Virus record (IMG/VR): IMGVR_UViG_3300033153_006248
Coordinates: 4,154-25,567 of that record
Length of the DNA stretch: 21,414 bases
Strand: one strand, 5' to 3'
Source of the DNA: a virus
Position 1 is the stretch's first letter, and every line of letters begins with the position of its first letter. The position numbers and the translations under genes are program-made. This document shows positions 1-7,081 of the stretch, one piece after another. The notes under the pieces were generated by a model. That model did no database searches. It had not been told where the DNA came from and saw only the letters and a program-made list of their open reading frames with translations.

Positions 1-213
1 TTTGAAATGTTTCAAGCAAAAATAAAAGCACAGGAGACTTTATCAAAGATCATCCTGAATTTAGCGAACGCAGAATCAAAAGAGGCAGGTTCACAGTTAG
101 AGCAGTATAAATTACAAGCAGAAACATTATTTAGAGAATTGGAGGCAATGGATGGAGATCAGCAGGGAACAGTGGGACCAGTTCAAGGGCAGCAAAGTGG
201 CCCAGTGGGTTGA
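1..213 (+). CDS. C-terminal end of probable portal protein (5' truncated by window)
   Basis: The frame is open from the first base and ends at a TGA at 211-213, so the gene almost certainly begins before the window. The visible 70 or so residues form a charged, helical, glutamine-rich tail (LSKIILNLANAESKEAGSQL, then LEQYKLQAETLFRELEAM) that ends in a low-complexity GQQSGPVG stretch. The identification rests mainly on position: in podoviruses with this gene order the portal lies directly upstream of a small helical protein, the scaffold and the capsid protein. The helical C-terminus suits a P22-like portal barrel or tail but is not diagnostic. A Met at 7 could be an internal start, but there is too little upstream sequence to judge a ribosome site. 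The last 62 bases overlap the next gene. Confidence 0.5.
   Translation, partial: FEMFQAKIKAQETLSKIILNLANAESKEAGSQLEQYKLQAETLFRELEAMDGDQQGTVGPVQGQQSGPVG
141..145 (+). promoter_or_regulatory. Ribosome binding site for the small gene at 152
   Basis: GGAGG lies six bases before the ATG at 152 and inside the portal frame. It decides that start over the ATG at 148 in another frame. Confidence 0.6.
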
Positions 214-388
214 CCAAGCAATCAAAGAAGGTATCATAGAGGCTCAAGGGAGATATTTCGATAGCATTAGTGAAGACGCAACATCAGAGAAAATATCAAC
301 AGAAGCGTTGCACATGAAAGGTTTTATTGATGGTTTAAAAGAAGCGTTACACATCGAGCCAACATTTGAGGAGAAAGTGAATGAATAA
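152..388 (+). CDS. Small conserved phage protein downstream of portal
   Basis: A 78-residue acidic helical protein. It contains WDQFKGSKVAQWVDQAIKEG near the start and a helical STEALHMKGFIDGLKEAL segment near the end. Small proteins of this layout (a tryptophan-containing N-terminal helix, then a second helix ending near residue 70) commonly sit between portal and scaffold genes in podovirus-like genomes. Their function is not established; an assembly or virion-associated role is inferred from position. The start at 152 is favoured by GGAGG at 141-145 with a six-base spacer. It overlaps the end of the portal frame by 62 bases, and its own end overlaps the co-chaperonin gene by 8 bases, which suggests translational coupling. 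Confidence 0.7.
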   Translation: MEISREQWDQFKGSKVAQWVDQAIKEGIIEAQGRYFDSISEDATSEKISTEALHMKGFIDGLKEALHIEPTFEEKVNE

Positions 389-698
389 AGCGAGAGTACC
401 AAATATCCGAGGCTATAGAATTTTAGTTGATCCAAATGAAATAAAAGAGACTTTTGAAAGCACAATACCGGGTCTTGTTAAGCCTGGAGCTACAACAGAA
501 AAGGAAGAGCGCAACATTCAAGAGGGTAAAGTCATTCAGGTAGGCGCAGACTGCTACAAAAAAGAAGCTTGTGAAACTCCTTGGTGTAAAGAAGGTGACA
601 CAGTACTTTTCAAACGTGGCGCAGCTTCAAGCTGGTATGATGAGAATGAAAAGCTTTATGTTATTTTAAACGAAGAAGATATCTTAGCGACATTTTAA
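381..698 (+). CDS. GroES-like co-chaperonin (phage Cpn10)
   Basis: This 105-residue protein has the architecture of GroES/Cpn10, which caps GroEL and forms the folding chamber. The N-terminal strand is GYRILVDPNEIKE (residues 11-23). A mobile-loop-like segment follows at about 24-46 with IPGLVKPG, comparable to the GIVLTG of bacterial GroES. Next come the beta-strand GKVIQVGAD (49-57), the conserved KEGDTVLFKRGAA (70-82), and a C-terminal strand with LYVILNEEDILATF (92-105), close to the GroES ending of the form LIMSESDILA. The length (105) is near the usual 95-100. Three Cys (58, 64, 69) lie between the central strands and are not typical of host GroES. The gene sits between portal and scaffold. 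By analogy with T4 gp31 and other phage Cpn10 proteins, it probably works with host GroEL to fold the capsid protein. The cellular partner is inferred. Confidence 0.85.
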   Translation: MNKARVPNIRGYRILVDPNEIKETFESTIPGLVKPGATTEKEERNIQEGKVIQVGADCYKKEACETPWCKEGDTVLFKRGAASSWYDENEKLYVILNEEDILATF

Positions 699-707
699 GG
701 GGGAACA

Positions 708-1487
708 ATGGAAACAGAGAATCCAGTTTTAGAGTTAGCAAAAGAGATGGGATACAATCCTGAGTTTGACGGTGAAGGCAAGAAGTCACCAGAAGAGTTT
801 ATTAAGCGTGGTAGCACGATACAAAGGAACCAAAACGGAAAGATTAAAGACCTTATGAAAACAATGGACGGTATGTCAAGTGAGTTTGTAAGTATGCAGA
901 AGACTTTCCTTGAGACTACCGAAGCGAACGAGAGAAAACACAAAGCAGATCTTGAAACACAAAGGCAGACGCTTGAAACAAAGTTAGACGATGCAGTTGG
1001 AGAGTCAGACGCAAAAGAGGTTAAAAAGATTAGGAGCGAGATTAAAGAACTTGACAAGCAAGAAACAAAACTGCCCAAAGACGAAGTAAACGTTGATCAG
1101 GCTTATTTCAACGAGTGGGCAAAAGATAGAAAATGGATAGAGGCAGATAAAAAAACACAGGCAGCGTTCAGGAAAGCACAAATTGATGTACAGGTTGAAC
1201 ACGGAATGGGCAACAGTGCAGAGTTTGAGTTAACAGCGATAGACAAGATATTAAAAGAAAAATACCCTGTTGAATATGGGTTAAGAGCAAAAGAAACCCC
1301 ACCCGGCGGAGACGTTGGAGAAGGCAAGAGCGATACAAAAACATCTAAAGAGGTTAAATTGTCTACATTAAGCACAGCAGAAGAAAAAATGTTTAATGGT
1401 ATGAAAAGAGCGCAGGGTAACAAATTTGACGAGAAATCAACACTTAAAGCTATCGGCGCAGTGAGAGCATCAAAGGAGAAAAAATAA
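708..1487 (+). CDS. Capsid scaffolding protein
   Basis: A 259-residue, highly charged, mostly helical protein. A coiled-coil-prone region covers about residues 40-125, rich in K, E, Q and D with no hydrophobic core pattern. A linker rich in G, P and D (ETPPGGDVGEGKSD) follows, then a basic helical C-terminus (EEKMFNGMKRAQG to ASKEKK). That is the typical form of a phage internal scaffold: coiled-coil dimerisation in the middle and a basic helix that binds the inner surface of the coat protein. Its place directly before the virion and capsid genes supports this. No protease motif is visible, so there is no sign of a scaffold-protease fusion. GGGGG at 699-703 is the ribosome site, four bases before the ATG. 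Confidence 0.8.
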   Translation: METENPVLELAKEMGYNPEFDGEGKKSPEEFIKRGSTIQRNQNGKIKDLMKTMDGMSSEFVSMQKTFLETTEANERKHKADLETQRQTLETKLDDAVGESDAKEVKKIRSEIKELDKQETKLPKDEVNVDQAYFNEWAKDRKWIEADKKTQAAFRKAQIDVQVEHGMGNSAEFELTAIDKILKEKYPVEYGLRAKETPPGGDVGEGKSDTKTSKEVKLSTLSTAEEKMFNGMKRAQGNKFDEKSTLKAIGAVRASKEKK

Positions 1488-1488
1488 G

Positions 1489-1917
1489 ATGACAAAATTA
1501 AGAGCAACAAAATTTAATACAGTAAATAGATCAAAGCGAAGAATGGACGCAAACGCACCAGTTGACAAGGGTGATATTTTATCAATCGACCCGGCGTTAT
1601 TAGATCCAAGGTTTGAATATTTTTATGCAGACTCAGGCAAGCCAGGGAATATGCAGAAAAAAGAGGCAAAGGATTGGGACATCGTTTATGATACGCCAAG
1701 CGTAGAAGTTGGAGACGCAGCAGCAGGTAAGCCAAAACAGGACGGGTCAATGGTTACTCTTCCCGGTTTAGGCTCAAACGGTGGCGACTTGGTTCTAATG
1801 TCAAAGAAAAAGGAATGGTGTGATCAGGACAGAGCGAAAATGGAACAACATTTGAAAATAACGGAAGACCAAATTAAACAAAAAAATGAAGAAAAATTTG
1901 ATGTAATAAAGGAGTAA
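1489..1917 (+). CDS. Conserved phage protein upstream of capsid gene
   Basis: A 142-residue protein. Its basic N-terminus (RSKRRMDANAP) is followed by DILSIDPALLDPRFEYFYAD and GKPGNMQKKEAKDWDIVYDT, then VSLP-type and LVLMSKKKEWCDQDRAKMEQ segments, and a helical lysine-rich end. The pattern resembles small proteins found next to capsid genes in many podoviruses and myoviruses: a short strand ending in a Y/W plus D motif, an 'N-x-(I/M)-Q-x-A-x-(D/E)-x-G/W-x-(I/V)-V' segment, a 'vLM-x-(I/K)' strand, then a helix that starts with a double acidic/basic W. Their function is unknown. An accessory head role is inferred from position between scaffold and capsid. AAAGGAG at 1472-1478 lies in the scaffold gene's last codons. 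Confidence 0.7.
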   Translation: MTKLRATKFNTVNRSKRRMDANAPVDKGDILSIDPALLDPRFEYFYADSGKPGNMQKKEAKDWDIVYDTPSVEVGDAAAGKPKQDGSMVTLPGLGSNGGDLVLMSKKKEWCDQDRAKMEQHLKITEDQIKQKNEEKFDVIKE

Positions 1918-1920
1918 AAA

Positions 1921-2490
1921 ATGGCTAATGATTCAACCGCCTTCGGCCTAATAGTTGATAAGGATATTGTAGGCGAATTTCAGACACAAAAGATATATTT
2001 CGACGCTGACGATGGAACAGCAGTATTTGTTGGTGATCCGCTTATAGCAGATCAGGCAAATGGTGGTGACGCTCTTGGTACACCGGCTGTAAAAGTAGCA
2101 CAGGACGCTACGGTGGCACTATTTGGGACGCTTGTGGCAATGAGTACAAGCTTTTCAAACGGTGGCTCAATTGATGATATTAAGTATCGGCCTGCTTCAG
2201 TGGCTCGATATGGACTTGCTGTAGGCCCGAGCATAAAAGGTGTTACCTTTCTATGTCGTGAAGACTCAGACGGTGGTGCACTAACTGCTGATGATGTTGG
2301 TAAATATGTTGACGTTGTATATGCGGCTGGTGATACCGATACGGCTAAATCAGGCGTTTATATTGACAGTTCAACGGCACACGCAACAGCGGGGCAGTTT
2401 ATACTTATTGAACCCCTTCAGGCAGTAGATAACGCACTTGGAGACAATTGCGTTTGGCGAGTACAGGCAAGCGAGACATTATTCACATAG
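1921..2490 (+). CDS. Capsid-associated structural protein (putative decoration/stabilising protein)
   Basis: A 189-residue, beta-rich, acidic protein with few basic residues. Landmarks are GEFQTQKIYFDADDGTAVFV near the start, the IKYRPASVARYGLAV motif in the middle, EDSDGGALTADDVGKYVDVV, and a C-terminal LQAVDNALGDNCVWRVQ. The combination of 'YRPAS-x-ARY', 'ED-x-D-x-ALTA-x-DVG' and 'DNALG' matches a family usually encoded just upstream of Mu-like capsid proteins in podovirus-type genomes. It is generally annotated as a virion structural or hypothetical protein. A capsid-surface role is inferred from that position and from the beta-rich composition; it has not been shown. Three bases separate it from the previous gene and 11 from the capsid gene, which is consistent with high, coupled expression. 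Confidence 0.7.
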   Translation: MANDSTAFGLIVDKDIVGEFQTQKIYFDADDGTAVFVGDPLIADQANGGDALGTPAVKVAQDATVALFGTLVAMSTSFSNGGSIDDIKYRPASVARYGLAVGPSIKGVTFLCREDSDGGALTADDVGKYVDVVYAAGDTDTAKSGVYIDSSTAHATAGQFILIEPLQAVDNALGDNCVWRVQASETLFT

Positions 2491-2501
2491 GAGAATAAAA
2501 A

Positions 2502-3410
2502 ATGACACTTTATACAAATGATATACGTATTTTCCTTTGGAATACACTGAAAGACGTATGGGCAAACAATTACAATGAATTTCCGATGGAATGTTATCAG
2601 ATGTTTGACGACACTCCAGGCGAAGGACCATATATTCGGAACGGTGGTTTCTCTGGTCTACCTTACGCAAGATTGAAAGCTGAAGGTGCTGGAATTAGCT
2701 ATGCTGACATGGAAAGCACTTTTGTTGCAGAGTTTAATCCTAACGTTTACGGTCTTGGGTTTAAGATTACCCGTGAGGCGTTTGAGGATAATAAGTACGA
2801 AGAGCTTGGGCTTAAAAAGACAAAGGCTCTTGCATTCTCAATGCGTCAGACCAAAGAAGTTAATCACGCTCTTGTTTTTGATCGTGCTTTTGACTCTGAT
2901 TATGCTACAGCAGATGGTATTGAAATGTGTGCAACAAACCACAAGCTTTTCGCTGGTGGGACATTTGCAAACGAATTGACTATTGCAGCAGACCTGACAG
3001 AAGCAAGTTTAGAGCAGGCATGTATTGATATTTCAAGGTTTAAAGATGATAAGGGTATGAGAATCAAGGTTCTTCCTGTTAAACTTCAGACATCTCCCAC
3101 AAACGTTTTTAACAAAGAACGTATTTTGAAAGGGTATGAAAGAACAGGGACAACAGACCGTGATATCAATGCTCTTAAAATGCTTGGAACCATTCCATCA
3201 ACAATGATTAATCATTATGTTGAGAACGATGAACCTTGGTTTATTAAGACTGATTGCCCTGACGGTTTAACCTCGTATACTCTTAGAGCAACTGAGTTCG
3301 AAGAGGACAACGAGTTTGACACGCAGAACTTTAAAGCAGCCGCTACAGAAAGATACGTTCCCGGTATCACTGATGTACGTGGAATTTTTGGCTCTCCTGG
3401 AGCAGCTTAA
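2502..3410 (+). CDS. Major capsid protein (Mu gpT-like, HK97 fold)
   Basis: A 302-residue coat protein. Recognisable features in order are a helical N-terminus, the E-loop/P-domain region GLGFKITREAFEDNKYEE (about 87-104), the long spine-helix segment LAFSMRQTKEVNHALVFDRAF (about 111-131), CATNHKLFAGGTFANELT (about 146-164), KVLPVKLQTSPTNVFNKERI (about 190-209) and the C-terminal ERYVPGITDVRGIFGSPGAA. The pattern 'itREa-eD', 'HklfaGGtfaN', 'asLEqA' and 'Ry-pGitD-RGifGs' is typical of the phage Mu gpT-like capsid family and of capsids in many uncultured podoviruses. No N-terminal delta domain is evident, and a separate scaffold lies upstream. A good Shine-Dalgarno (GGAGA) overlaps the previous stop. 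Confidence 0.88.
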   Translation: MTLYTNDIRIFLWNTLKDVWANNYNEFPMECYQMFDDTPGEGPYIRNGGFSGLPYARLKAEGAGISYADMESTFVAEFNPNVYGLGFKITREAFEDNKYEELGLKKTKALAFSMRQTKEVNHALVFDRAFDSDYATADGIEMCATNHKLFAGGTFANELTIAADLTEASLEQACIDISRFKDDKGMRIKVLPVKLQTSPTNVFNKERILKGYERTGTTDRDINALKMLGTIPSTMINHYVENDEPWFIKTDCPDGLTSYTLRATEFEEDNEFDTQNFKAAATERYVPGITDVRGIFGSPGAA

Positions 3411-3415
3411 TCAAT

Positions 3416-3433
3416 GGGGGTGTAAAAGCCCCC
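3416..3433 (+). other. G5/C5 hairpin after the capsid gene
   Basis: GGGGG (3416-3420) and CCCCC (3429-3433) can pair around an eight-base A-rich loop directly after the capsid stop codon. No T-run follows, so a strong intrinsic terminator is unlikely. An mRNA stabiliser, processing site or attenuator is possible. Confidence 0.45.
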
Positions 3434-3439
3434 TATAAA

Positions 3440-3447
3440 AAGGAGGT
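3440..3447 (+). promoter_or_regulatory. Perfect consensus Shine-Dalgarno site
   Basis: AAGGAGGT lies five bases before the ATG at 3453. It is the best ribosome binding site I noticed in the window and suggests very high translation of the following virion protein. Confidence 0.75.
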
Positions 3448-3452
3448 CAAAA

Positions 3453-4052
3453 ATGAGTAGCTCAACAATGTCAGGACCGTTGACAGTAACAAATGGAATT
3501 GTCGCAGATATAACTGGTGATGTAACTGGTGATGTAACTGGTGATATTATAGCAACGCCAGCAACAGCAACAGAATACGCCGTAGGAGTCGTTGGAACAG
3601 GAGTTGCACCAGCAGTATCAAGACGTGAAGAGAATGGGACTATCATAACAGAAACTTCGTTTGATGTAGCTGGACTTGCAAGTGTTGCAACTGCTAATGA
3701 TGTTATCGGTTTAGCAGCCGGTGGTATTGCTTATATTGGTAGAAATGTTGTTGCGACAAATGGGATAATTTATAAGGCTGAATTGATTTGCCTTGAGACT
3801 CCTGTCGGCGGCGATGATGATATTAATGTTGTTGCCATTGCGTCAGCGATCCTTGAATATGATGGTGCTGGTGGTACTGCATACGTGGTTAATGGTGGCG
3901 TTATGACTATTGGCCTTTCAGTAGAAAACCGTACGCTTGGACTCACGGCAGATCATTATTTTTATCTGACTGCCGGTGCTGGTGATACGGCAGCTGCTTA
4001 TACAGCAGGACAGTATATTCTTAGGACTTATGGACATCCTGCATTAACATAA
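3453..4052 (+). CDS. Glycine/threonine-rich virion structural protein with TGDV repeats
   Basis: A 199-residue protein that is beta-rich, acidic and poor in basic residues. The N-terminus carries LTVTNGIVADITGDVTGDVT, a run of four TGD/TGDV-type tetrapeptides that could form a short beta-prism or trimeric stalk as seen in phage fibres and decoration proteins. The remainder alternates short hydrophobic strands with G/T/A loops, such as VVAIASAILEYDGAGGTAYV and LTADHYFYLTAGAGDTAAAY, and ends GQYILRTYGHPALT. It has no catalytic motif. The perfect Shine-Dalgarno and its place right after the capsid gene argue for an abundant virion component such as a head decoration protein or head fibre. That function is inference. 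Confidence 0.6.
   Translation: MSSSTMSGPLTVTNGIVADITGDVTGDVTGDIIATPATATEYAVGVVGTGVAPAVSRREENGTIITETSFDVAGLASVATANDVIGLAAGGIAYIGRNVVATNGIIYKAELICLETPVGGDDDINVVAIASAILEYDGAGGTAYVVNGGVMTIGLSVENRTLGLTADHYFYLTAGAGDTAAAYTAGQYILRTYGHPALT
3513..3548 (+). repeat. 12-bp tandem repeat, three copies
   Basis: ACTGGTGATGTA occurs at 3513-3524 and 3525-3536, followed by a diverged copy, ACTGGTGATATT, at 3537-3548. The repeat is in frame and encodes tetrapeptides of the TGDV type, so slippage would change the number of stalk units without shifting the frame. Confidence 0.85.
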
Positions 4053-4061
4053 GAGGTTTAG

Positions 4062-4844
4062 ATGGGTTTTAATGCTTACATACCGGGCGATTATAAAGTA
4101 GAATGCGACAGGTGCGGTGGTGAGTATCGAAACAGTCAGCTTGTAACAGAATGGACGGGGCTTAGAGTCTGCAAAGAATGTTGGGACTTTGAGCCTCTCT
4201 ATCCTACTGGACCGGCTGATAAAATATCTGTTCCGATACCAAGACCACAACAAGAATCACCAACTTACGGCAATACGAATCTTACAGAGCAATACGGGGT
4301 TAACTTGTTCCCTGACCCATTTATTGATCCACTAAAAGATGGGTTATGGTCATCCGGTATAACATCGCAGCAGCACGTATACGCTGAATACTTTGCTAAA
4401 AAACTAAACAGCGAAACGTCTGACGTATCAGTAACAGGCCTAACAATAGGTCAGGTTTATAGAATAAAAGTAGGCTTGTGGACATCTGACGTTGTAAGAG
4501 TTTTAATAGACGATGAAAATACAGGCTTATTCTTAGAAACATTATTAATAGATCAATGGTTTAGTGATAGTATATTTTTCACAGCAGTAGCGGAAAACAT
4601 AACCGTATCATTTGACAATGCAGAAACAACAGACGCATGGTTCGACAACATATATATTCAAGAGTACAATGAATTAGAAACATATTTAACACCAGCGGAA
4701 CAAATCCAAAATAAAAAACCCAAAACCGTTATTGTTGATTTAAGCGACCAACCAAACCTTTATACATTTTTTGCTTTTGATGATGACGGAGACTTTAACT
4801 CAACCGGTTTCGATGACGGAACAATGGTCGACATATTAGAATAG
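4062..4844 (+). CDS. Zinc-ribbon protein fused to a beta-sandwich-like domain
   Basis: A 260-residue protein of at least two parts. Residues 15-40 hold two CxxC knuckles (C15/C18 and C37/C40) with WTGLRVCKECWD around the second, which should bind one zinc ion. Short proteins with this CDRCG...WTGLRVC-xx-CWD ribbon are often found between capsid and neck genes of podoviruses, with unknown function. A proline-rich linker (about 55-75) leads to NLFPDPFIDPLKDGLW at 81-96 and a strand-rich region to about 202, including VTGLTIGQVYRIKVGLW and ITVSFDNAETTDAWFDNIYI. The latter resembles carbohydrate-binding or jelly-roll modules of the 'tvsFDNv-l' type. An acidic C-terminus follows. A virion protein that contacts glycans is a reasonable inference. 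The fold assignment is by pattern only. Confidence 0.6.
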   Translation: MGFNAYIPGDYKVECDRCGGEYRNSQLVTEWTGLRVCKECWDFEPLYPTGPADKISVPIPRPQQESPTYGNTNLTEQYGVNLFPDPFIDPLKDGLWSSGITSQQHVYAEYFAKKLNSETSDVSVTGLTIGQVYRIKVGLWTSDVVRVLIDDENTGLFLETLLIDQWFSDSIFFTAVAENITVSFDNAETTDAWFDNIYIQEYNELETYLTPAEQIQNKKPKTVIVDLSDQPNLYTFFAFDDDGDFNSTGFDDGTMVDILE

Positions 4845-4854
4845 AGGGCGACAC

Positions 4855-5715
4855 ATGGCGCAGAATTTAACATATTTAAGATTAATCACAGACGCTCTTA
4901 TCTTATGCGGGAGAATCTCTGAAACCAAAATACCCGAAGGTCAGGCGCTTAAAACAGCAATAACCGAGCTTAACGACCTAATGGGCGAGTATGAAGGCGA
5001 CGAGATTGGCTTATGGAACGAAGTCAAACATAAGTTTTGCCTTATTCCCGGTAAACCAAGATACACGATGGGAGAAGGCGAAGACATTGACATTAATCAT
5101 CCGCTAACCATTGTTGAAATGAGAACAAAGATTGTGAACGGTGCTGTAACCTTCAAAGGTGAAACAACAATAGCCGAGTTTTTGGCACTAACCACGGCAA
5201 CAGAGGGCGACTATTACCAATTCACTGACTCAAACGATGATATCAATATTGATGATTACGGTGTTTTAGATAATGACATTACAGTATTAATAACAGATGG
5301 TGACTATTCGATAATAAATGACAGCGGAACATATACCCAACTTCAAGAGAAAATGGAGGATGATTTTGTTGACCTACCGAGCAAGCAGAACCCAGGCACT
5401 CCGGTAATTTGGCATTACTCCCCAGGTGTTGAAATCGGCACATTAGAACTATGGCGAACAGGGGTTCAAGGTCATCAAATATTTTTCACATCATACGAAG
5501 GATTTCCAGAAATAACAACCGCAGATATGACAAGCAACATAAATTTTCCTAAATCATGGCGTAGTGCTGTCAAGTATGGATTGGCTGTTGCTGTTGGTTT
5601 CAGATCCGGCACTCCAAAGGATAAACTCGATAAGTTGAAAATGCAGGCAACAGCCAAACTTGACAAAGTAATTAATTCTAACGCTACAAAAGGGAGTGTG
5701 ACATTCTATGCCTGA
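4855..5715 (+). CDS. P22 gp4-like tail accessory factor / head-to-tail adaptor
   Basis: A 286-residue protein. Its N-terminal helical signature (LRLITDALILCGRISE, then ALKTAITELNDLMGEYEGDE) is typical of P22 gp4-like adaptors, which bind under the portal to close the packaged head and start tail assembly. The family core resumes at about 171 with MEDDFVDLPSKQNPGTPVIW and HYSPGVEIGTLELWRTG, and ends in a helix (WRSAVKYGLAVAVGFR, then a K/D-rich region). Residues about 91-170, between EMR and QEKM, look like an insertion. They are strand-rich and acidic (GDYYQFTDSNDDINIDDYG) and resemble small domains of tail fibres. Without the insert the protein would be about 205 residues, close to the usual size. 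It overlaps the next gene by 8 bases. Confidence 0.78.
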   Translation: MAQNLTYLRLITDALILCGRISETKIPEGQALKTAITELNDLMGEYEGDEIGLWNEVKHKFCLIPGKPRYTMGEGEDIDINHPLTIVEMRTKIVNGAVTFKGETTIAEFLALTTATEGDYYQFTDSNDDINIDDYGVLDNDITVLITDGDYSIINDSGTYTQLQEKMEDDFVDLPSKQNPGTPVIWHYSPGVEIGTLELWRTGVQGHQIFFTSYEGFPEITTADMTSNINFPKSWRSAVKYGLAVAVGFRSGTPKDKLDKLKMQATAKLDKVINSNATKGSVTFYA

Positions 5716-7081
5716 CAAACTGCCCTTTAATATAGTTGGTGGAGCATACGAGGCCCGAGATCGAAACAACATTCAAGAGTTGATCAATATGTTTGTTGAA
5801 ACGGACCAGACCGGCGGAGATGCTCAAGCCTATTTACGAGGCACACACGGCTTAACAGAATGGTTTGACTCTGAAGAACTTGAAGAGGTAAGAGGTTTTG
5901 ATATTTTCGAGGGTGTTCTTCATGTTGTGATTGGTGATACCCTTTACAGCGTTTCTGGTGCTTCGGGTGCCGGTGGTATTAAGACATCAAAAGGAACCCT
6001 TAACACTTCAGCAGGCCAATGTCAGATATTTAATGACGGGACCAAAATGGCAGTCTGTGACGGTGCAAATGTTTATAGTCAGTCGGTTGTTACCCTAACA
6101 TTAATCAGACCAGCCTCACACATGGCATATCAGGATGGATGGTTTATAATTGCCGTTCCTGATACTGGTTCTGCTTTAGCGTCAACAGATCTTTCTGCAT
6201 GGCAGAGCATAGCAGCAGAGGGAAACCCTGATTTTATTGTAAGTTTAATGTCAGACCACCGGGAATTAATATTATTCGGGACACACTCTATTGAGATTGA
6301 TTACAATACAGGTGATGCTGTTTTGCCGTTTGCGAGAACTTCAGGCGGTTTTATAGAAACAGGTTGCGGAGCTAAGTACTCCCCGGCAAAGATAAACAAC
6401 CTTGTTTACTTTCTTGATAACAACAATCAGATAAGAGTTTTATCCGGTCTTCAAACTCAAATAGTCTCAACTCCTTCAATGGCGTATCAGATTAGCACTT
6501 TAGAAGACCCGCAAGAAGCAATAGGATATTCGTACAGCATAGAAGGTCACGTCGTTTATGTAATAACCTTCCCCGGCGCTGATATTACTTATTGTTTTGA
6601 CACAATTACTAATATCTGGTACAAGTGGAGCAGTGGCGGTTACAATCATCGTCACAAATCAAATTGTTTCATTCGTTACAATGGGTTGAATTTAGTAGGT
6701 GACAAGAGCAACGGCAAAATCTACACGATAGACCCATCCAGCAGGCTAGACGGTGAGTTACCGATCTACCGAGAGCGAACCACCCAATATACACATTTAG
6801 GCTCAACGACTACCTTTTTCGAAAGGTTGGTTCTTGAAATACAAACGGCGACCGAATTAACCGGAGATCCTAAGATGATGTTAGATTATACCGACGATTA
6901 CGCGAAAACCTGGGAAATGGAACAGCAGGAATCATTAGGAGAAGTCGGAGAATATAATCACGAAGTTGAATTTTTTGCTTTAGGTTCTGCAAAATCTCGG
7001 GCGTTTAGAATACGGATAACTGATGAATTTTTTGTATCAATCCAAAGGGCGCATTTGTTTGGGGGCGTATCATGGGAGTAA
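5708..7081 (+). CDS. P22 gp10-like packaged-DNA stabilisation protein
   Basis: A 457-residue protein. It begins with LPFNIVGGAYEARDRNNIQE and the conserved 'LINMFVE' segment, then a 'LRGTHGL' motif, the usual opening of P22 gp10-type stabilisation proteins. Repeating strand units follow (RGFDIFEGVLHVVIGDTLYS, HMAYQDGWFIIAVPDTGS, HRELILFGTHSIEIDY, NNLVYFLDNNNQIRVL), consistent with the beta-propeller-like core of the family. The length matches P22 gp10 (about 470). It forms the tail hub below the gp4-like adaptor and prevents leakage of packaged DNA. The upstream neighbour is the gp4 homologue, exactly as in P22. It overlaps genes on both sides (8 and 10 bases), so the neck genes are translationally coupled. 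Confidence 0.85.
   Translation: MPDKLPFNIVGGAYEARDRNNIQELINMFVETDQTGGDAQAYLRGTHGLTEWFDSEELEEVRGFDIFEGVLHVVIGDTLYSVSGASGAGGIKTSKGTLNTSAGQCQIFNDGTKMAVCDGANVYSQSVVTLTLIRPASHMAYQDGWFIIAVPDTGSALASTDLSAWQSIAAEGNPDFIVSLMSDHRELILFGTHSIEIDYNTGDAVLPFARTSGGFIETGCGAKYSPAKINNLVYFLDNNNQIRVLSGLQTQIVSTPSMAYQISTLEDPQEAIGYSYSIEGHVVYVITFPGADITYCFDTITNIWYKWSSGGYNHRHKSNCFIRYNGLNLVGDKSNGKIYTIDPSSRLDGELPIYRERTTQYTHLGSTTTFFERLVLEIQTATELTGDPKMMLDYTDDYAKTWEMEQQESLGEVGEYNHEVEFFALGSAKSRAFRIRITDEFFVSIQRAHLFGGVSWE

Noticed and set aside
695-1510. Long reverse-strand open frames opposite the scaffold gene and elsewhere
   Set aside because: They mirror well-supported + strand genes, have no ribosome sites and give low-complexity S/F/L/C-rich products.
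3416-3450. Intrinsic terminator after the capsid gene
   Set aside because: The G5/C5 stem is followed by ATAAAAAGG, not a T-run, and the next gene has a very strong ribosome site.
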